A program made the position numbers and the translations under genes. A DNA stretch of 12,510 bases from Acholeplasmataceae bacterium (GTDB lineage Bacteria; Bacillota_I; Bacilli_A; Acholeplasmatales; Acholeplasmataceae): NCBI GenBank assembly GCA_023230825.1, contig JALNWO010000033.1, forward strand, positions 1-12,510, read 5' to 3'. Shown in pieces: positions 7,536 through 12,510 of this stretch. The notes beneath the pieces were generated by a model. It had not been told where the DNA came from and made no database searches. It worked only from the letters and a program-made list of their open reading frames with translations. Numbering within the stretch: position 1 is the stretch's first letter; each line of letters begins with the position of its first letter.

Positions 7536-9400
7536 TGCCAAACAGAGAACATATTGATAAAAAAGAATTTGCCTTTGTCCAAAAGGATGAAAAGCTGTTT
7601 GATACGAAGTTTGAAACGAAACCCATTGGTTATTTTAAAGATGCGATGATTCGTTTTAGTAAAAACAAAATGAACGTAACAGCCGCATACATTTTATTAT
7701 TTATCATTTTGATGGCTATTTTTGTTCCTGCTTTCACAACGAAAAACTGGGAAAGACAACAACCAGAAGTTTCGTTTTTGCCAGCACGAGTTCCTTTACT
7801 AGAAAAAATTGGTATCCTTGATGGAACAAGAAAATATAAAGATCAAGTGTCTGATGGAACTGTTTTCGATGAAGAAACAGGGATGTATTTACCCAACGGT
7901 TTCATTCCCGAATTTATTGATATGAAGACATTAACGAACACCATTAGTTATGGGACGTTAAAAAACCCAAACTATGTGGGAGGAACGAACTTAATGCAGC
8001 TCGAAGCAAACGCAACGCATTTGAGTCTTCGCTCTGATACTTTTGTTGATGTTGTTCAAGGTATGTATGTTGTTTTAGATTTAGATAATATTTCAGCACT
8101 CGGCGGAGAAAAAATAGAGTTGGCTTTAAGAAATGCAAGCCAAGAAATCTTCCCCTTAGGCAGCGTCACAGAGCCAGGCATCCATGAATTTATTGTTCCT
8201 GTCGAAGCTGTTGATGGCCAATATCGCGTCATCGTTACCTTATCTTCAACAGCATTAAGAACACAAGCCTCTTTAAGAAGTATTACGGTAACCTCTGATT
8301 TAGAATCTGAAGAACCTGAATATTTTTCCGACGGATATAATTTATCACAATATATTATTTTATCTGGTGCAGGTAGTTATACACGACGTGATGCGATGGT
8401 CATTCGCACAGAATTCCGTTATGACATTTACTCTGCTCTTTTAGAAAGAATCATTCGGACATCAGTCGACTCATCTGTTTACTATCAAGTATTAGATGAT
8501 AATCCAGGTATGCTTGATGGAGCGATACCTGATCCAGATAATCCTGGTGGTTTAATTTTCCCTGAAGGATCTCCTTATACGAAGATGATTCGTAAATCAT
8601 CTGTTATTCCTGGACCTGGTGGAACGCAAATTTACTCTTATGTTGTTGAATACCGTTATGGTACATCCATCGGTTTCAAGACCCTCCCATACTTCCTCTT
8701 TGGAACAGATGGCGAAGGTAAAGATATGTTTGCTGTTACATGGGCTGGGATTCGGACATCTTTATTTATCGGTGTTGTTGTGGCCTTAATTAATATTACA
8801 ATCGGTGTCGTTTACGGTGCGATTGAAGGATATTATGGAGGTACAGTTGACTTGCTCATGGAACGATTCGCGGAAGTCGTCGGTCGTATTCCATATTTGG
8901 TTGTCTTAACAATCTTTTACGCCATTTTAGGCCCCGGATTCTTAACCCTTGTCCTCATCCTTGTCATTTCCGGCTGGCTTGGCATCGCCTCGGTGACCCG
9001 AACCCAATTCTACCGCTACAAAGGTAGAGAATATGTCTTGGCTTCACGGACACTCGGTGCGAAAGATGCGCGTTTGATTTTTAGACATATTTTACCTAAC
9101 GGGATTGGAACGATTATTACAACATCCATCTTAGTTGTTCCTGGTGTGATATTCACTGAATCCACCTTAGCTTTCTTAGGCTTTGGTTTAGGTGAAGGCC
9201 AAAATATTAAAATGGGTTTCTTCACTTTATCAGGACGGTCTTTAGGAGTCATCCTTAACGCAGGTCAATTATCTTTAAACACATATCCACACTTGGTCAT
9301 CTATCCAGCGATTATTGTATCCATCTTAATGATTACCTTCAACATGTTTGGTAACGCATTGAGAGATGCATTTAATCCATCATTGCGAGGTACTGAATAA
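7535..9400 (+). CDS. oppC: Oligopeptide ABC transporter permease OppC with large extracellular insertion
   Basis: This second channel subunit has 621 aa, about twice the usual OppC length. The N-terminus carries the OppC_N region (FKDAMIRFSKNKMNVTAAYILL) and one helix to about residue 65. The next usual landmark, GTDGEGKDMF (about 390-399), normally sits near residue 80, so roughly 300 residues are inserted outside the membrane. Within this, residues about 150-254 look like an all-beta module (alternating hydrophobic strands such as MYVVLDLDN, KIELALRN, QYRVIVTLSS). The permease core follows, with the EAA loop EYVLASRTLGAKDARLIFRHILPNG starting at Glu499. The C-terminus NMFGNALRDAFNPSLRG is typical. 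GGAGG at 7521-7525 is the ribosome binding site. Stop and start overlap with oppD (TAATG). The insertion shows no frameshift or stop and is likely genuine. Its function is unknown, and contact with OppA or with substrate is a reasonable guess. Confidence 0.93.
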   Translation: MPNREHIDKKEFAFVQKDEKLFDTKFETKPIGYFKDAMIRFSKNKMNVTAAYILLFIILMAIFVPAFTTKNWERQQPEVSFLPARVPLLEKIGILDGTRKYKDQVSDGTVFDEETGMYLPNGFIPEFIDMKTLTNTISYGTLKNPNYVGGTNLMQLEANATHLSLRSDTFVDVVQGMYVVLDLDNISALGGEKIELALRNASQEIFPLGSVTEPGIHEFIVPVEAVDGQYRVIVTLSSTALRTQASLRSITVTSDLESEEPEYFSDGYNLSQYIILSGAGSYTRRDAMVIRTEFRYDIYSALLERIIRTSVDSSVYYQVLDDNPGMLDGAIPDPDNPGGLIFPEGSPYTKMIRKSSVIPGPGGTQIYSYVVEYRYGTSIGFKTLPYFLFGTDGEGKDMFAVTWAGIRTSLFIGVVVALINITIGVVYGAIEGYYGGTVDLLMERFAEVVGRIPYLVVLTIFYAILGPGFLTLVLILVISGWLGIASVTRTQFYRYKGREYVLASRTLGAKDARLIFRHILPNGIGTIITTSILVVPGVIFTESTLAFLGFGLGEGQNIKMGFFTLSGRSLGVILNAGQLSLNTYPHLVIYPAIIVSILMITFNMFGNALRDAFNPSLRGTE

Positions 9401-10842
9401 TGGATAAAAATAGAAAAGTAGAAATTAGTGTACAAGATTTAACCGTTTCCTTTAGAACAAATCAAGGCATGGTTCGCGCAGTGCGTGGCATTAACTTTGA
9501 TTTATACAAAGGTGAAACCCTTGCCATCGTTGGCGAATCGGGGTCAGGTAAATCAGTTTCTAGCCGGGCTATTATCGGTATTTTAGCTGGAAATGGTGTC
9601 ATTGATAAAGGTCATATTTGGTATGAAGGTCAAGATTTAACAAAAATTCCTGAAGAAGAGTTCCATAAAATTAGAGGAAACAAAATCGGGATGATCTTCC
9701 AAGATCCCTTATCAAGTTTGAACCCAATTATGAGAATTGGAAAACAAATTACTGAAGGAATGATTATTAACGGTAAACGGAAAAAGAACCGTTATAAAGC
9801 ATTAATCCATGACAGTAAAATGAAAATTGTTAATGCAAAATTAGCCATTATCGATTTGAAAAAACAATATGAGCTCTCAAAAGACACTGACGAACCAATG
9901 ACAAAAGAAGCTCTTCGCGAACAAATTAAAGCAGTGAAGGCAGAAATTCCTAGCTTTAAAAAAGAAGTTCGTGCCAGTAGCAAAATTGCTCGTCAAAAAG
10001 TCAATCAAGAACATCAAGAAGAAAAAGACAAATCAAAAGCGATTATTCTTGAACTTAAAAACAATTTAGAACAAGTAAAAGAAGATAAAGAACAAGCGAA
10101 AGCAATTCGTCAACAAATCGCAGATGAAAAAGAAAGACTTCGTCGTTATGTGAAGGTTACTCGTAAAGAAGCTTTCGAACGGGCCGTTGAAATTATGCGC
10201 GAAGTTGGGATTCCTGAACCAGAAAAACGTTTCAAGATGTATCCGTTCCAATTTTCTGGTGGGATGAGACAAAGAATCGTTATCGCGATTGCGCTAACGG
10301 CAGATCCAGAAGTTTTAATTTGTGATGAGCCGACAACCGCGCTTGACGTGACGATTCAAGCACAAATTCTTGACTTAATTAAAAAGTTAAAAGAAGAACG
10401 TGGTTTATCTGTTATTTTCATTACCCATGACTTAGGCGTGGTCGCGAATGTATCTGACCGTGTCGCCGTTATGTATGCTGGTAAAATTGTCGAATACGGG
10501 ACATCAGAAGAAATCTTCTATAACCCAAGACATCCATACACATGGGCACTCTTATCATCGATGCCTGACTTAAACTCAAGTGAACGCTTGACAGCAATTC
10601 AAGGAACGCCGCCAAACATGCTTTTCCCACCTGAAGGGGACGCCTTTGCGGAAAGAAATCCTTATGCCATGGCGATTGACTTTAAAGAAGAACCTCCGAT
10701 GTTTAAAATTAACGATAATCACTATGCAGCAACTTGGTTACTTCACCCAGACGCTCCTAAAGTAGAGATTCCCAAACTCATCCTAGATCGTGTCAAGCTA
10801 ATGGAAGAAAAGAGTAAGGAGTTGATGAAAAATGTCAAATAA
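9400..10842 (+). CDS. oppD: Oligopeptide ABC transporter ATPase OppD with coiled-coil insertion
   Basis: Cytoplasmic ATPase that powers peptide import together with OppF. It shows Walker A GESGSGKS (45-52), Q-loop Gln101 in FQDPLSSLNP, signature SGGMR (286-290), Walker B ending in Asp309-Glu310 (LICDEPTTALD) and switch His343 (ITHD). All ATPase residues are intact. The Q-loop-to-signature distance is 185 residues, against roughly 60 in common OppD. The extra residues, about 125-247, are rich in Lys/Glu/Gln/Ala and read as a long coiled coil in the helical subdomain. The C-terminal oligopeptide-type domain (HPYTWALLSSMP...GTPPNMLFPPEG) is present. However, the usual cysteine-rich segment reads GDAFAERNPYAMAIDFKEEPP, with no cysteines, so a 4Fe-4S cluster is not expected. 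The start shares its A with the oppC stop, with a weak GAGG at 9387-9390. The gene overlaps oppF by 11 nt. Confidence 0.94.
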   Translation: MDKNRKVEISVQDLTVSFRTNQGMVRAVRGINFDLYKGETLAIVGESGSGKSVSSRAIIGILAGNGVIDKGHIWYEGQDLTKIPEEEFHKIRGNKIGMIFQDPLSSLNPIMRIGKQITEGMIINGKRKKNRYKALIHDSKMKIVNAKLAIIDLKKQYELSKDTDEPMTKEALREQIKAVKAEIPSFKKEVRASSKIARQKVNQEHQEEKDKSKAIILELKNNLEQVKEDKEQAKAIRQQIADEKERLRRYVKVTRKEAFERAVEIMREVGIPEPEKRFKMYPFQFSGGMRQRIVIAIALTADPEVLICDEPTTALDVTIQAQILDLIKKLKEERGLSVIFITHDLGVVANVSDRVAVMYAGKIVEYGTSEEIFYNPRHPYTWALLSSMPDLNSSERLTAIQGTPPNMLFPPEGDAFAERNPYAMAIDFKEEPPMFKINDNHYAATWLLHPDAPKVEIPKLILDRVKLMEEKSKELMKNVK

Positions 10843-11995
10843 AACAAGTAATCAAGTCATTTTAAAAGTAAAAAACTTAAGTCAACACTTTAAAACAGGA
10901 AGTGGAAAACATAAGATTTATAACAAAGCTGTTGATGATGTTTCTTTTGAAGTTTATGAAGGTGAAGTTTTCAGTTTAGTTGGTGAATCTGGTTGTGGTA
11001 AAACAACAACTGGAAGAACCATCATTCAACTTTATCATCCAACAGAAGGCGAAGTCATTTTCAAAGGTGTGCGTATTTCTGCAGGCTTTAGAGAACTTCG
11101 ACTACAAAAAAGAGCTTTAAATAAATCTCTTCGTGAGTTTAAAAAAGATACTTTACAAAAAGTAACAGATGGACAACTCTCAAAAGAAGCTGCCGATCAA
11201 GAAATCGCAACGTTCCAACAATCTGTTGATGAACAAATTAAAGCAATTAACGAAGAAACCAACCAACGGAAATTTGACAATCGTCAAAATAACTTTGAGT
11301 TGATGAAAAAAATGCAAATGATCTTCCAAGACCCCATCGCTTCTTTAAACCCAAGAATGACAGTAAAAGAAATTATTGCAGAAGGGTTAAGAATTGCTGG
11401 TGAAAAACAAGAAGACAACATCATTCGTCTCGTCAATGAAGCATTAGAAACCGTTGGCTTATTACCAGAGCACGCGACCCGTTATCCGCATGAATTCTCC
11501 GGCGGTCAACGCCAAAGAATAGGGATTGCTCGCGCCTTGGTTGTTGACCCAGAGTTTATTATTGCGGATGAGCCCATCTCTGCTCTTGACGTTTCCATTC
11601 AAGCACAAGTCATTAACTTGCTGAATGATTTGCGAGAACAAAAAGGGATTACAATTATGTTCATCGCGCACGACTTATCTGTCGTTAAATATTTCTCAGA
11701 TCGAATTGGTGTGATGTATTATGGTAAACTGGTTGAACTTGCTGATAAAGAAGAGTTATTTGCGAATCCACTTCATCCTTACACCCTCTCTTTACAATCT
11801 TCAATCCCCCAACCAGATCCAAGATATGAACGCCTAAGACCACCAAGTATTAAATATGACCCTAGAGCTGAACATGATTATTCAGTCGATAAACCTTCTT
11901 TAAGAGAAGTTAAACCAGGGCATTTCGTATATTGTAACGATCAAGAGTTTATGATGTATCAAAAGAAACTTGGTGAAAAGAACACGAATGCTTAA
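10832..11995 (+). CDS. oppF: Oligopeptide ABC transporter ATPase OppF with coiled-coil insertion
   Basis: Partner ATPase of OppD, 387 aa. It has Walker A GESGCGKTT (51-59), Q-loop Gln166 in FQDPIASLNPRMT, signature SGGQRQR (from 223), Walker B Asp246-Glu247 (IIADEPISALD) and His280 (IAHD). The stretch from Walker A Lys57 to the Q-loop is about 109 residues, where relatives have around 45-50. The excess, about residues 85-150, is highly charged and predicted helical (LREFKKDTLQK, QQSVDEQIKAINEETNQRK). Unlike in OppD, this insertion comes before the Q-loop. The C-terminus keeps KPSLREVKPGHFVYC, but only one cysteine (Cys368) remains of the set that can bind an iron-sulfur cluster in homologues. 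The ribosome binding site AAGGAG (10816-10821) lies inside oppD, 10 nt before the ATG. The end overlaps the next gene by 8 nt. Confidence 0.94.
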   Translation: MSNKTSNQVILKVKNLSQHFKTGSGKHKIYNKAVDDVSFEVYEGEVFSLVGESGCGKTTTGRTIIQLYHPTEGEVIFKGVRISAGFRELRLQKRALNKSLREFKKDTLQKVTDGQLSKEAADQEIATFQQSVDEQIKAINEETNQRKFDNRQNNFELMKKMQMIFQDPIASLNPRMTVKEIIAEGLRIAGEKQEDNIIRLVNEALETVGLLPEHATRYPHEFSGGQRQRIGIARALVVDPEFIIADEPISALDVSIQAQVINLLNDLREQKGITIMFIAHDLSVVKYFSDRIGVMYYGKLVELADKEELFANPLHPYTLSLQSSIPQPDPRYERLRPPSIKYDPRAEHDYSVDKPSLREVKPGHFVYCNDQEFMMYQKKLGEKNTNA

Positions 11996-12338
11996 AAAAT
12001 TATTGGTGGCTTTCGTGATTTATGGAGCAATCCTCTACGGAGCATACTTCCTGATGCACGGCAATAAGCCAGCCACGATGATTGCCTTATCGGATACGTT
12101 ATTTGTTGTTGGTTTACCGATCTTCTTTATTAGTTTGATTGCGACAACCAACGCAGGTAAGTTGTTTGTCTTTATCGGTTATTCATTAAAAAGTATGTTT
12201 AGCCGCTCGTTAAGACAAACACCTTATTACCAATATCACCAAGAAAAGATGAAAAAGGGACTCTCCTTGTATCCCCTCATCTTTCTCCTGATGAGCATTG
12301 CCTGTATGGCAGCATCGTTTATTATCGTTTTAATATAA
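11988..12338 (+). CDS. Small membrane protein, DUF3899-like
   Basis: This 116-aa hydrophobic protein has about three membrane segments: residues 3-22 (LLVAFVIYGAILYGAYFL), a second around 34-52 (LFVVGLPIFFISLIATT) and a third near 97-115. The middle part, LSDTLFVVGLPIFFISL plus NAGKLFVFIGYSLKSMF and a basic SRSLRQTPYYQYHQEKMKK loop, resembles DUF3899, a family of unknown function. I chose the ATG at 11988, which overlaps the oppF stop by 8 nt and starts MLKKLL. TTG at 11970 and GTG at 11973 are in-frame alternatives that add five or six residues. There is no strong ribosome binding site, so translation is probably coupled to oppF. Being the last gene of the opp operon, it may assist or modulate the transporter, but nothing in the sequence proves it. 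Confidence 0.78.
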   Translation: MLKKLLVAFVIYGAILYGAYFLMHGNKPATMIALSDTLFVVGLPIFFISLIATTNAGKLFVFIGYSLKSMFSRSLRQTPYYQYHQEKMKKGLSLYPLIFLLMSIACMAASFIIVLI

Positions 12339-12339
12339 A

Positions 12340-12389
12340 AACTTTATGAATAAAGTTGCTCAGTTCATTATTGAACTGAGCTTTTTTTT
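12340..12389 (+). terminator. Tandem hairpins with T tract ending the opp operon
   Basis: A 7-bp hairpin (12340-12346 with 12351-12357, loop TGAA) is directly followed by a perfect 10-bp hairpin (12358-12367 with 12372-12381, loop TTAT) and eight T residues (12382-12389). The second hairpin plus T run is a textbook intrinsic terminator, starting 20 nt after the last stop codon. The first hairpin may stack on it or have no role. Confidence 0.93.
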
Positions 12390-12412
12390 CAATGCGTAAG
12401 CAACGCATTTCG
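12388..12412 (+). repeat. 25-bp direct repeat, copy 1
   Basis: The 25 bases are identical to 12486-12510, 98 bp downstream. Inside lies an inverted repeat, AATGCGT (12391-12397) and ACGCATT (12403-12409), around the loop AAGCA. It starts within the T tract of the opp terminator. It may be a protein-binding operator, an RNA hairpin or a copy of a dispersed short repeat. Confidence 0.85.
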
Positions 12413-12442
12413 TTGTCACTAAACAAGTTCAGATAATAAAAA

Positions 12443-12487
12443 AAGATTGACAAGCAATTATATAAGTTATATAATTAAGCCAATCTT
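12443..12487. repeat. Nested inverted repeat across a promoter
   Basis: The inner arms 12456-12465 and 12467-12476 are perfect 10-bp AT-only complements around a single G at 12466. The outer arms AAGATTG (12443-12449) and CAATCTT (12481-12487) also pair. The inner palindrome covers the promoter -10 box and part of the spacer, as a repressor operator would. On the minus strand the outer stem is followed by T residues, so it could also serve as a terminator for a leftward gene beyond the window. Confidence 0.7.
12447..12475 (+). promoter_or_regulatory. Exact consensus sigma-70/SigA promoter facing the right edge
   Basis: TTGACA (12447-12452) and TATAAT (12470-12475) match consensus at all twelve positions, with the optimal 17-nt spacer. 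Seven A residues (12438-12444) just upstream resemble an UP element. Transcription is predicted to start near 12482, so the second 25-bp repeat would lie from about +5 in the RNA or form a downstream operator. No target gene is visible, and the transcript runs off the window. Confidence 0.85.
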
Positions 12488-12510
12488 CAATGCGTAAGCA
12501 ACGCATTTCG
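12486..12510 (+). repeat. 25-bp direct repeat, copy 2 (cut by the window edge)
   Basis: It is identical to 12388-12412 up to the last base of the window, so the true repeat may extend further. Its inverted repeat (12489-12495 and 12501-12507) falls about 8-26 nt after the predicted start of the consensus promoter. From the ATG at 12490 it could encode MRKQRIS, but there is no ribosome binding site. Confidence 0.8.

Noticed and set aside
12392..12436. Tiny ORF MRKQRISLSLNKFR starting in repeat copy 1
   Set aside because: It has no ribosome binding site, starts right behind a transcription terminator, and its first codons are simply the repeat, which also occurs in copy 2.
12457..12483. Divergent minus-strand promoter from the palindrome
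   Set aside because: The palindrome does create TATAAT on the minus strand, but the sequence at the proper -35 distance (GATTGG) is a poor match, so only the rightward promoter is supported.
12388..12510. Start of a CRISPR array (two palindromic repeats)
   Set aside because: The gap between copies is 73 bp, too long for ordinary spacers, only two copies are visible, and the gap contains a perfect promoter. More sequence to the right would be needed to reconsider.

Overview
The window looks like a chromosomal segment from a low-GC, anaerobic Gram-positive-type bacterium. The best fit is a wall-less relative of the Firmicutes such as the Acholeplasmatales/Izemoplasmatales, but this is an inference from gene style, not a proven placement. 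The clues are AT-rich intergenic DNA, strong AGGAGG-type ribosome binding sites, a lipoprotein-type solute-binding protein, a large pyruvate:ferredoxin oxidoreductase and unusually enlarged Opp proteins. All eight genes that end in the window stop with TAA and none has an in-frame TGA, so the standard code fits and the Mycoplasma UGA=Trp code is not needed.

Layout, all on the + strand. Positions 1-42 hold the last codons of an unidentified gene. nifJ (67-3609), a single-chain pyruvate:ferredoxin oxidoreductase, follows after 24 nt and ends in a strong intrinsic terminator. A 220-base AT-rich gap with candidate promoters leads to a five-gene oligopeptide ABC transporter cluster: oppA (lipoprotein), then a long stem-loop and a new extended -10 promoter, then oppB-oppC-oppD-oppF with start/stop overlaps. 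A small DUF3899-like membrane protein gene overlaps the end of oppF, and the operon closes with tandem hairpins and a T-tract terminator at 12340-12389.

The genes fit an anaerobic peptide-scavenging lifestyle. Opp imports peptides with ATP. NifJ oxidises pyruvate to acetyl-CoA and CO2 with reduced ferredoxin, feeding acetate/ATP formation and hydrogen or other reductive sinks. The two units appear to be transcribed separately.

Two things stand out. First, every Opp subunit is larger than its usual relatives: OppA has an extra N-terminal Ig-like domain, OppC an extracellular insertion of about 300 residues, and OppD and OppF charged coiled-coil insertions at different sites of the ATPase. The C-terminal cysteines that hold an iron-sulfur cluster in many OppD/OppF homologues are gone. 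Second, the last 120 bases carry an exact sigma-70 consensus promoter (TTGACA, 17 nt, TATAAT) with a palindrome across its -10. It sits between two identical copies of a 25-base repeat that contains its own inverted repeat. This looks like a tightly controlled or very strong promoter for something just beyond the right edge.
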